Numbered from the stretch's first letter, positions 1 to 5,181 are shown. The stretch: DNA of 5,250 bases from Actinomycetes bacterium (GCA_023390875.1 JAEWCA010000059.1:1-5250); one strand, 5' to 3'. Numbers and translations: made by a program. Notes: generated by a model from the letters alone, not told the origin.

Positions 1-226
1 CGTCGACCCGCAGCACGCCGGCCGCGGCCGCCACCGGCTGGGCGGCCATGCCGCGGAACCGCGCGCCGGTCATCCGCCCGCCGACGCCCGCCTGCACCGG
101 GGGTCTCGACCACTCCGCGTCCGGGAACCACGCTGCCGCGAGCGCGAGGACGTCCGTCCCGCGCGGCACGACGAGCACGTGCCTGTCCACCAGTCCCACC
201 GGCAACGCGACGTCAGCCAGGCTCAT
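1..226 (-). CDS. Partial hypothetical protein (5' end only, runs off the left edge)
   Basis: This is an open minus-strand frame of 75 codons from an ATG at 226 that continues past the window edge. The visible N-terminus begins MSLADVALPVGLVDRH and is rich in Ala, Val and Gly. It has no obvious signal peptide, membrane segment or known motif. Coding is supported by codon use: only about four of 75 third positions are A or T, as in the neighbouring genes. No good Shine-Dalgarno sequence precedes the ATG. A TACCGT hexamer at 240-235 on the minus strand could be a -10 element giving a leaderless or nearly leaderless message. I do not recognise the family and assign no function. An overlapping plus-strand frame is open too but looks like a shadow. 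Confidence 0.62.
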   Translation of the reverse strand, partial: MSLADVALPVGLVDRHVLVVPRGTDVLALAAAWFPDAEWSRPPVQAGVGGRMTGARFRGMAAQPVAAAAGVLRVD

Positions 227-386
227 GGCGGCGGACGGTACACACGCGGTGATTCCGGCATGTTTCCGCTCGGCGTGGCGCCCGGCGAGTCGCGATGACC
301 TGCGGTGACAACCGTCATCCACAGGCTTCACCCGCTCTACACACGGGTGTGGACGAACCCTGTGGACAATCGCCGCGCCGTACCGC
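227..386. other. Intergenic region with a cluster of DnaA-box-like sites
   Basis: This 160-bp gap lies between the dehydrogenase stop codon and the start of the left-edge gene, both on the minus strand. I see no convincing gene in it. It holds TCATCCACA (315-323, plus strand), TCGTCCACA (356-348, minus strand) and TTGTCCACA (369-361, minus strand), all sharing the TCCACA core of actinobacterial DnaA boxes. The two minus-strand sites repeat every 13 bp. An 8-bp inverted repeat, TCCACAGG (318-325) and CCTGTGGA (359-366), encloses a smaller CACAC-GG-GTGTG palindrome (340-351). The region could also act as the 3' end of the dehydrogenase transcript or the promoter of the left-edge gene. Confidence 0.5.
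318..366. repeat. Nested inverted repeat downstream of the dehydrogenase gene
   Basis: TCCACAGG at 318-325 pairs perfectly with CCTGTGGA at 359-366, and CACAC (340-344) pairs with GTGTG (347-351) inside the loop. The repeat starts about 20 bp past the stop codon of the minus-strand dehydrogenase, so it might form an RNA hairpin. There is no T tract, and the arms coincide with the DnaA-box-like sites, so a protein-binding role explains them equally well. Confidence 0.4.
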
Positions 387-1715
387 TCAGAGCGTGTGGG
401 CCGCCGCGGTGGTGGCCGCGCCCTTGGTGTCGAGGAACGTCCGGGCCGCGCGCGCCAGGGCGTCGACGTCGTACTCGTCGTGGTCCTGGACGAGCACGAC
501 GACGTCCGCGCCCGCGACCGCGGCAGCCTGGTCCGCGTCGTTCACGCGCTGCACGCCCGCGACGTCCCACTCGCGCACCAGCGGGTCGTGGAACGTCACG
601 TGCGCACCGGCCGCGACGAGCAGCTCGGCGAGCGGGGTCGCGGGCGACTCCCGGTCGTCCGCGATGTTCGCCTTGTACGTGACGCCGAGCAGGTGGACCG
701 TCGCACCCTGCAGGCGGAGGCCCGACCGGCCGAGCAGCTCCTCGGCGCGCGCGACGACGTAGGCCGGCTGGGAGGTGTTGATCTCCTGCGCGAGCTCGAC
801 CATCCGCAACGGGCGGCCGAGCTGCTGCCGTACGTGGTGGTTGAGGTACATCGGGTCGATCGGGATGCAGTGACCGCCCACGCCGACGCCGGGGCGGAAC
901 GCCTGGAAGCCGAACGGCTTGGTCTCGGCCGCGCCGATGACGTCCCACACGTCGATGTCGAGCTCGTGGAACGCGCGGGCCAGCTCGTTGACGAGGGCGA
1001 TGTTGACCTGGCGATAGGTGTTCTCGAGCAGCTTGGCGGTCTCGGCCTCGCGCGTGCTCCGCACGGGCACAACGCGGTCGACGACCTTGCCGTAGAACTC
1101 GACCGCGCGCTCGGTGCACGTCGGGGTCAGGCCCCCGACGACCTTGGGGGTGTTGCGGATACCGAACCGGGCGTTGCCCGGGTCGACCCGCTCGGGCGAG
1201 AACGCGAGCGCGAAGTCGCGGCCGGCGCGCAGCCCGGAGAACTCCTCGAGCATGGGGGCGACGACGTCCTCGGTCGTCCCCGGGTACGTCGTGGACTCCA
1301 GGATCACGAGGGTGCCGGGCTGCAGCTGCTCGCCGACGGTGCGGACGGCACCGCGCACCGCGCCCAGGTCCGGGCCGCCGGTCGCCGAGAGCGGGGTGGG
1401 CACGCAGATGACGATCGTGGCGGCCTCGCCCAGCACGGACGCGTCGCTGCCGGGTGCGAATCCCGCCGCTGACATGTCGCGCACGTCGGCGTCGCTGAGG
1501 TCGTCCACGTGCGAAAGGCCGTGCAGCAGCCCGTCGACGACCGGGGTCGACAGGTCGTACCCCGCGACGGTCAGGCCGGTCCGGCACGCCTCCTGCGCGA
1601 GGGGCAGGCCGACGTAGCCGAGGCCGACGATCGCGACGTCGTACCGGGTCGACCGGTCGCGGTCGGACGACGGGAGCCGGTCGTCGGTGGGGCGGGGGAG
1701 CGTCTGCGTGGTCAC
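387..1715 (-). CDS. Nucleotide-sugar dehydrogenase, UDP-N-acetylhexosamine 6-dehydrogenase type (WbpA/WecC-like)
   Basis: This 442-residue cytosolic enzyme should oxidise the C6 hydroxyl of a UDP-sugar to a carboxylate with two NAD+, supplying a UDP-uronic acid for polysaccharide synthesis. The NAD-binding domain starts at residue 25 and has GLGYVG at 31-36. Conserved family blocks follow: ESTTYPGTTE (140-149), SPERVDPG (173-180), Lys228 and Asn232 in KLLEN, and the catalytic Cys283 in GGHCIPIDP (280-288). The C-terminal UDP-binding domain carries GVTYKANIADDRESPA (344-359). The KPFGF (266-270) and GGHCIPIDP signatures fit dehydrogenases of UDP-GlcNAc or UDP-ManNAc rather than classic UDP-glucose dehydrogenases, which have a GGxCxPKD-like motif; this substrate call is an inference. 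The GTG at 1715 is chosen because the Rossmann fold follows soon after and AGAGAG lies 7 nt upstream. A longer reading up to 1886 would run through the divergent promoter. It is transcribed away from the synthase. Confidence 0.95.
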   Translation of the reverse strand: MTTQTLPRPTDDRLPSSDRDRSTRYDVAIVGLGYVGLPLAQEACRTGLTVAGYDLSTPVVDGLLHGLSHVDDLSDADVRDMSAAGFAPGSDASVLGEAATIVICVPTPLSATGGPDLGAVRGAVRTVGEQLQPGTLVILESTTYPGTTEDVVAPMLEEFSGLRAGRDFALAFSPERVDPGNARFGIRNTPKVVGGLTPTCTERAVEFYGKVVDRVVPVRSTREAETAKLLENTYRQVNIALVNELARAFHELDIDVWDVIGAAETKPFGFQAFRPGVGVGGHCIPIDPMYLNHHVRQQLGRPLRMVELAQEINTSQPAYVVARAEELLGRSGLRLQGATVHLLGVTYKANIADDRESPATPLAELLVAAGAHVTFHDPLVREWDVAGVQRVNDADQAAAVAGADVVVLVQDHDEYDVDALARAARTFLDTKGAATTAAAHTL

Positions 1716-1761
1716 GGGTTGTCTCTCTTCGGGTCGCAGGAGCGGGTGCGTTATCCACGCT

Positions 1762-1772
1762 ATGGGTATACC
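1762..1772. promoter_or_regulatory. Putative operator, GGTATACC palindrome, dehydrogenase side
   Basis: The sequence ATGGGTATACC contains the perfect 8-bp palindrome GGTATACC at 1765-1772. It matches 10 of 11 bases of the second copy 75 bp away. On the minus strand it sits just upstream of a TAGCGT hexamer, where a bound repressor would block the dehydrogenase promoter. GGTATACC is the core of operators recognised by FadR-subfamily GntR regulators such as UxuR; assignment to a regulator here is an inference. Confidence 0.45.
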
Positions 1773-1836
1773 GGCAACCGCTAATAGAGACGTTGGTCCC
1801 ACGTCGATTGCCCACGAAGTTGGCAGTCTTGACCGC

Positions 1837-1847
1837 ATCGGTATACC
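1837..1847. promoter_or_regulatory. Putative operator, GGTATACC palindrome, synthase side
   Basis: The sequence ATCGGTATACC contains the perfect palindrome GGTATACC at 1840-1847, followed by AAAA. It overlaps the possible -10 element of the plus-strand promoter and lies 24 bp before the ATG of the small LAATG protein, a typical repressor position. The flanking CA after GGTATAC gives a half site ACCA, close to the FadR-type consensus TnGTnnACnA. Confidence 0.45.
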
Positions 1848-1871
1848 AAAACGTGCAGAGGAGTGAGAGAC

Positions 1872-2069
1872 ATGAGTGACGGGCACCCCACCGTGGTCGC
1901 CGAGGTGCTGGCCGCCGGCACCGCAGCGGGCGGGCTGGCCGCGACCGGTTCCACCGGAGCCACCTGGATCCTCGGGTCTGCCGCGGCCCTGGTGGTCCTG
2001 GGGGCGGTGCTGCTGAGGTTCGCCCGCCGGCGTCCCGGACGCAGGTCGTCGCGGCAGGCGTCGTCATGA
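1872..2069 (+). CDS. 65-residue miniprotein consisting of an LAATG class E-type sortase sorting signal
   Basis: The ATG at 1872 follows AGAGGAG (1857-1863) with 8 nt spacing. An in-frame TGA at 1830-1832 and the lack of other starts mean the protein cannot extend more than three residues upstream (GTG at 1863). It has a short N-terminal segment (1-21) with no signal peptide and no positive charge, then LAATGS (22-27), a hydrophobic segment at about 31-48, and a basic tail with R49, R52-54, R57, R58 and R61. LAxTG, hydrophobic helix and Arg tail is the layout of cell-wall sorting signals cut by actinobacterial class E sortases. The charge pattern predicts the tail inside and the N-terminus outside. 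If processed, only about 25 residues would stay on the wall. Its stop codon overlaps the synthase start (ATGA), so it probably works with the synthase as anchor, adaptor or partner. That role is inference; no homologue with known function comes to mind. Confidence 0.85.
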   Translation: MSDGHPTVVAEVLAAGTAAGGLAATGSTGATWILGSAAALVVLGAVLLRFARRRPGRRSSRQASS

Positions 2070-3421
2070 CGGGCGTCGCACCCGACGGGGACGAGCTGTC
2101 GGCACGCGTGAGCTCGGGCGCCGCCACCTGGCTGCTCACTGGGACGGCCGTCGCGATGGCGCTCTACGGCAGCTTCCACCTGTGGATGATCGTCGTCGCC
2201 GACCGCAACCCCTGGGTTGACGGCACCTATCTCGTGGCCGTGCTGTGCGTGCTGGTGCAGCTGGTCCTCGCGACCCGTGACCAGCAGCCGCGCCCCGAGC
2301 CGGCGGGCGGCTCGCCCACGTCCGGGCTCACGGTCGCCGCGCTCGTCCCCGCGTACAACGAGGACCCCGACGCGCTGCGCCGCTGCCTGTCGTCGCTGCT
2401 CACGCAGACCCGTCCGCTCAGCGCCGTGTGCGTCGTGGACGACGGGTCGACGAGCGGCGATTACGCCGACGTCAAGGCGTGGTTCCTGCGCCGGTGCGAG
2501 GAGACCGGCGTGGCCGGCACCTGGACCCGGCAGGTCAACGGGGGCAAGCGGCGGGCGCAGATGACGGGAGCGAGCCACGCGCCGGACGCCGACATCTACC
2601 TGACCGTCGACAGCGACACGATCGTCGACGCCCGGGCGACCGAGCTCGCGATCACGCGGTTCGCGGACGAGACCGTCCAGTCCGTCGCCGGTCACATCCT
2701 GGTCCTCAACTACCGGAGCAACCTCCTGACCCGGCTCCAGGAGGTCTGGTTCGGCGCGTGGCAGATGGTCGACCGCGGAGGGCTGTCGGCGATCGGGTGC
2801 GTGCTCGTGAACTCGGGCGGCTGCGCCTACTACCGGGCCGCCGTGCTCCTGGACAACGCCGAGCAGTACCTCGGCGAGACGCTGCTCGGCAGACCCGTGC
2901 AGCAGTCCGACGACAGCCTCCTGACGATGTTCGCGCTCCAGCGGGGTCGCGCGGTGCAGCACTCCTCGGTGTTCGCCTTCACGCTCATGCCCGAGCGGCT
3001 CAGCCACCACGCCCGCCAGCAGCTGCGGTGGATGCGCGGGTCGTACCTGCGGGCGGCCTGCCGTTTCCAGGAGCTCCCGCTGCGGGGCCTGGCGTACTGG
3101 GTCCACCTGCTCAAGTGGGCGCGGACCGTCGCGGGGGTCGCCGTGATCGTGGGCATCACGATCGCCGGTCACGGCGTCCAGCTCAGCGCGCTCGCCTGGT
3201 CGGGAGCCGTCGCGGCAGCTCTCGTGCTGCTGCTCTCGACCCCGTACCTGTCGCTGCGCCGCAGCGACCAGTCGGCCGGGCAGCGTGCGCTGACGTTCGC
3301 GTGCGCCCCGCTCGTCGGCCTGTGGCAGGCGACCGTGATCGGCGGCCTGCGGCTCTACGCGCTCGCGACCGTCACGAAGGTCGGCTGGGGCACCCGGAAG
3401 AGCGTCGAGGTCACCGCCTGA
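2066..3421 (+). CDS. Hyaluronan synthase-like membrane glycosyltransferase, family GT2
   Basis: This 451-residue integral membrane protein should transfer sugars from UDP-donors to a growing polysaccharide and export it across the membrane. Two N-terminal membrane segments (about 22-45 and 53-70) precede the GT-A domain with PAYNED (95-100), VVDDGS (123-128), GGKRRAQ (159-165), the DxD motif DSDT (182-185), an acceptor-site block SDDSLLT (281-287) and QQLRW (318-322). About three hydrophobic segments follow (near 351-368, 374-391, 408-428), then the C-terminal WGTRK (441-445). Order, spacing and wording closely follow Streptococcus HasA, including ADIYLTVDSDT, SNLLTRL and WGTRK. HasA is slightly shorter (about 420 residues). 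HasA has GDDR where this protein has SDDS, so product and donors may differ. The ATG overlaps the preceding stop (ATGA) and has no strong Shine-Dalgarno sequence, implying translational coupling. A chitin-synthase-like or other beta-glycan product cannot be excluded. Confidence 0.93.
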   Translation: MTGVAPDGDELSARVSSGAATWLLTGTAVAMALYGSFHLWMIVVADRNPWVDGTYLVAVLCVLVQLVLATRDQQPRPEPAGGSPTSGLTVAALVPAYNEDPDALRRCLSSLLTQTRPLSAVCVVDDGSTSGDYADVKAWFLRRCEETGVAGTWTRQVNGGKRRAQMTGASHAPDADIYLTVDSDTIVDARATELAITRFADETVQSVAGHILVLNYRSNLLTRLQEVWFGAWQMVDRGGLSAIGCVLVNSGGCAYYRAAVLLDNAEQYLGETLLGRPVQQSDDSLLTMFALQRGRAVQHSSVFAFTLMPERLSHHARQQLRWMRGSYLRAACRFQELPLRGLAYWVHLLKWARTVAGVAVIVGITIAGHGVQLSALAWSGAVAAALVLLLSTPYLSLRRSDQSAGQRALTFACAPLVGLWQATVIGGLRLYALATVTKVGWGTRKSVEVTA

Positions 3422-3440
3422 GCCCGCACGTCGCCCGCCC

Positions 3441-3446
3441 TAGGCT
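3441..3446 (+). promoter_or_regulatory. Possible -10 element TAGGCT for the GntR gene
   Basis: TAGGCT fits the actinobacterial TAnnnT -10 pattern and lies 31 bp before the GTG start in the 56-bp gap after the synthase gene. No clear -35 hexamer sits at the right distance, so the regulator may instead be read through from the synthase operon. Confidence 0.35.
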
Positions 3447-3477
3447 GGCGCGAGAAGCCGTCCCATGAGGAGGTCCT

Positions 3478-4164
3478 GTGTCCACGTCCGACGCGTCGCT
3501 CGCTCCGCGTCCGTCGACGACCGCGCTCGCCGACGGCGTGTACCGCCAGATCGAGCGGGAGATCGTCGAGGGCCGGCTCGCACCGGGGGCGGCGCTCCGG
3601 GAGGCGGACGTCGCCGACCGCCTGCAGGTGTCGCGCACGCCCATCCGCGAGGCGCTCCGACGCCTGTCGGAGGCCGGGCTGGTGCACATCGAGGCCAGTC
3701 GCGGCTACCGGGTCGCGCCGTTCGACCTCGACCTGCTCACCGAGACCGTCGTCGTGTACGGCGCGTTGCTCGGCCTCGCCGGACGGCTGGCGCTGCCGAA
3801 CCTGGACGAGTTCGACCTCGACTGGCTCGCGACCGCCGAACGACGGGCGTTCGGCGAGGCCGTCGGTCCCCAGCCGGTCGCGGAACCGCTCTTCGGGATC
3901 GGCATCGCCAACCTCGTTGTCGACCGGTGCGACAACTCCGTCGTTGCGTCGTCGATCAGCCGCCTGCGTCTGCACGTCGACCGGGCGTTCAACCTGTTCG
4001 GCCGCGAGGTGCCGCGCCAGCTGGTCGCCGAGAAGATCGGCGCGATCGTCGCCGCGGCCCGCGCGCGTGATCCTGAGCTGTTCGCGTCGACGTTGCGCGT
4101 GCACGGCACACAGCTGCTGCTCGACGTGATCGACCTGGCCCGGCAGGACTCGCAGCGGCCCTGA
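3478..4164 (+). CDS. GntR-family transcriptional regulator, FadR subfamily with FCD domain
   Basis: This 228-residue cytosolic DNA-binding protein is probably a dimeric repressor released by a small metabolite. The winged helix-turn-helix spans about residues 18-80: VYRQIEREIVEGRLAPGAAL, then LREADVADRLQVSRTPIREA, LRRLSEAGLV and a wing at SRGYRV (74-79). The rest (about 84-220) is helical and fits an FCD ligand domain in length and in motifs such as FGIGIAN (139-145), VAEKIGAIVAAARARDPE (183-200) and LRVHG (206-210). FCD domains usually bind a metal through three His. Here the first is Gly140, the second is Lys186, and only His209 remains, so ligand binding is probably altered. The GTG start has a strong AGGAGG at 3468-3473. 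It lies 56 bp after the synthase on the same strand, so control of the polysaccharide genes through the GGTATACC sites is plausible. Confidence 0.93.
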   Translation: MSTSDASLAPRPSTTALADGVYRQIEREIVEGRLAPGAALREADVADRLQVSRTPIREALRRLSEAGLVHIEASRGYRVAPFDLDLLTETVVVYGALLGLAGRLALPNLDEFDLDWLATAERRAFGEAVGPQPVAEPLFGIGIANLVVDRCDNSVVASSISRLRLHVDRAFNLFGREVPRQLVAEKIGAIVAAARARDPELFASTLRVHGTQLLLDVIDLARQDSQRP

Positions 4165-4177
4165 GGACAGGCGGCGG

Positions 4178-4192
4178 GCGCGTCAGGCGCGC
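4178..4192. terminator. Small GC hairpin between convergent genes
   Basis: GCGCG (4178-4182) and CGCGC (4188-4192) pair around a 5-nt loop that includes the stop codon of the minus-strand DinB gene, in the 18-bp gap after the GntR stop. It could slow transcription from either side, but it has only 5 bp of stem and no T tract, so it is a weak call. Confidence 0.25.
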
Positions 4193-4722
4193 ACGTCGTG
4201 CAGGTGGTGGACCACGTCGTGCAGGAAGTACTGGCCCAGGGTCCGCACGGTGAACACCGACCCGTTCGACCGGCGGCCCGGGCGCTCCCACTGGTCGTCG
4301 CCCACGGCGTCGAACCGGGCGGCGATCACCTCGGACGCGTCCACCAGCTCGTCCGCCACGACCCGCGGGTCCTGCAGGTCGTACCGGTCCGCGAGCGCGG
4401 TCGCGTCCTGGTCCCAGTTGGCGAACGGCGGGTCGTCCTGGTCGAGCATCAGCGCCAGCCGCTCGTCGAACACCCGCAGCACGTCCCGCACGTGCGCGCC
4501 GTACTCGAGCGTGCTCCACGTGGCCGGCTCCGGGCGCACCCGGGCGTCCTCGCGGTGCAGCGCCGACACCCACCGCGGCGTGAGGTCACGGACCGTGCCG
4601 CCGATCGAGCGGGGGTCCACGTCGGCGGCCGTGAAGCCACACTCGGGGCAGCGCTCGGACAGGACCCAGGTCCAGTCCTTGGTGTCGGGCTCGATGTCGG
4701 TCGCGGGTGTCTCGCTCGTCAT
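4183..4722 (-). CDS. DinB-fold protein (DinB/MDMPI-like, possible thiol-dependent enzyme)
   Basis: This 179-residue cytosolic protein has the features of the DinB four-helix-bundle superfamily, which includes mycothiol- and bacillithiol-dependent transferases and isomerases. The N-terminus has KDWTWVLSERCPECGF (15-30) with a CxxC pair (Cys25, Cys28), a form I recall as common in actinobacterial members. The usual three-His metal site can be assigned to His77 in YGAHVRDV and to His168 and His172 in FLHDVVHHLHD (166-176). ANWDQDATALADRY (101-114) and WERPGRRSNG (145-154) also match the family as I know it. The true substrate is unknown. The ATG at 4722 has no Shine-Dalgarno sequence, but a TAGCGT hexamer ends 6 nt upstream, so the message is probably leaderless. 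It converges on the GntR gene and follows the DUF779 gene with a 69-bp gap; a functional link is not evident. Confidence 0.92.
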   Translation of the reverse strand: MTSETPATDIEPDTKDWTWVLSERCPECGFTAADVDPRSIGGTVRDLTPRWVSALHREDARVRPEPATWSTLEYGAHVRDVLRVFDERLALMLDQDDPPFANWDQDATALADRYDLQDPRVVADELVDASEVIAARFDAVGDDQWERPGRRSNGSVFTVRTLGQYFLHDVVHHLHDVRA

Positions 4723-4728
4723 GCCCGC

Positions 4729-4734
4729 ACGCTA
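4729..4734 (-). promoter_or_regulatory. -10 element TAGCGT for a leaderless DinB-gene transcript
   Basis: On the minus strand TAGCGT (4734 to 4729) fits TAnnnT and is followed by exactly 6 nt (GCGGGC) before the ATG at 4722. Transcription would therefore start at or beside the A of the start codon. The lack of any Shine-Dalgarno sequence in this interval supports a leaderless message, common in Actinobacteria. No clear -35 is visible. Confidence 0.5.
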
Positions 4735-4740
4735 GACGGT

Positions 4741-4790
4741 GGATCCCGCGGGCGACAGACCTGCCCACGAGGGACGTCCCGCCCGGATCC
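4741..4790 (-). terminator. Possible hairpin after the DUF779 gene
   Basis: Directly after the DUF779 stop codon, GGATC (4741-4745) pairs with GATCC (4786-4790) and CGGGCG (4749-4754) pairs with CGCCCG (4780-4785). This gives an 11-bp stem with a 3-nt bulge and a 25-nt loop. A separate perfect palindrome GGGACGTCCC (4771-4780) overlaps one arm and would compete. There is no T run, so termination is uncertain. Confidence 0.33.
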
Positions 4791-4791
4791 G

Positions 4792-5181
4792 TCAGAGCAC
4801 GCCCGCCCCCTGCAGCGCCAGGAACTCCTCGTCCGTGAGGAGCCGCGAGCGCAGCAGGAACCGCACGCCCTCGGGCGCCTCGAGCGAGAACCCGGCGCCC
4901 CGGCCCGGCACGACGTCGATCGTCAGGTGCGTGTGCTTCCAGTACTCGTACTGCGCCTTCGTCATCCACACCGGCACGGTCACGCCGTCGCCCAGGTCGA
5001 GGTCGCCGAGGTGCTCGTCGACGTCGCCCGTGAGGAACTCCCCTGCCGGGAAGCACATCGGCGACGAGCCGTCGCAGCAGCCGCCCGACTGGTGGAACAT
5101 CAGCTCGCCGTGCTGCTCACGCAGCCGACGCAGCAGGTCGGCCGCGGCCTCGGTGACCGCGACCCTCTCCGGCAGATCCAT
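4792..5181 (-). CDS. DUF779 family protein (aldehyde dehydrogenase-associated)
   Basis: This 129-residue protein is a full-length DUF779 member. Recognisable family blocks are the Cys-rich FHQSGGCCDGSSPMC (29-43) with Cys35, Cys36 and Cys43, then QYEYWKHTHLTIDVVPGRG (77-95), FSLEAPEG (98-105) and RSR (111-113). The clustered Cys and His residues (His30, His83, His85) suggest metal binding, though the biochemical role of the family is not established to my knowledge. Members typically lie beside genes for acetaldehyde or other aldehyde dehydrogenases; such a gene would lie upstream on the same strand, beyond position 5250. The ATG at 5181 is preceded by a purine-rich GAGGGGGTGGG as ribosome binding site. 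The downstream DinB gene appears to have its own promoter. Confidence 0.94.
   Translation of the reverse strand: MDLPERVAVTEAAADLLRRLREQHGELMFHQSGGCCDGSSPMCFPAGEFLTGDVDEHLGDLDLGDGVTVPVWMTKAQYEYWKHTHLTIDVVPGRGAGFSLEAPEGVRFLLRSRLLTDEEFLALQGAGVL

Larger units (their letters stand above)
1716..1871. promoter_or_regulatory. Divergent promoter region between dehydrogenase and synthase operon
   Basis: This 156-bp gap separates the divergent start codons and is visibly richer in A and T than the surrounding genes. It must hold promoters for both directions. For the plus strand, TTGGCA (1820-1825) and TATACC (1842-1847) are 16 bp apart and form a plausible but imperfect pair. TTGACC (1829-1834) is another -35-like hexamer without a good -10. 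For the minus strand, TAGCGT just downstream of the first palindrome is a possible -10 (TAnnnT). Both directions carry a GGTATACC palindrome at the likely promoter core, suggesting coordinated control. A DnaA-box-like TTATCCACG lies at 1751-1759. I saw no riboswitch fold. Confidence 0.6.

Noticed and set aside
300..386. Replication origin (oriC)
   Set aside because: Three DnaA-like boxes are present, but there is no AT-rich unwinding region, no larger box array and no dnaA or dnaN gene in the window.
396..1472. Plus-strand open frame antisense to the dehydrogenase
   Set aside because: Composition is Arg, Gly, Asp and Val rich with no recognisable motif, while the minus-strand frame contains the full catalytic signature.
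1716..1871. Riboswitch such as a c-di-GMP or other leader RNA before the synthase
   Set aside because: The predicted plus-strand leader is short, and I saw no conserved riboswitch core; the palindromes fit a protein operator better.
1716..1886. N-terminal extension of the dehydrogenase to an ATG at 1886
   Set aside because: The extra 57 residues have no family similarity, would cover the divergent promoter and overlap the start of the miniprotein; GTG at 1715 fits the Rossmann start.
337..2139. Very long open frame on the minus strand (600 codons), spanning the dehydrogenase in another frame
   Set aside because: It overlaps the clearly recognised dehydrogenase and the miniprotein, is dominated by Arg, Pro, Ala and Gly, and shows no domain. 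It is a typical GC-rich shadow frame.
1781..3172. Long minus-strand open frame antisense to the synthase
   Set aside because: Low-complexity composition and no motif; the plus-strand GT2 reading has all family motifs in order.
3989..4573. Minus-strand open frame overlapping the GntR and DinB genes
   Set aside because: It crosses two well-supported genes and has repetitive Arg/Ala/Gly composition.
4771..4780. GGGACGTCCC perfect palindrome as a separate operator
   Set aside because: A 10-bp GC-rich palindrome is not rare here, it is single, and it overlaps a better-explained hairpin after the DUF779 gene.
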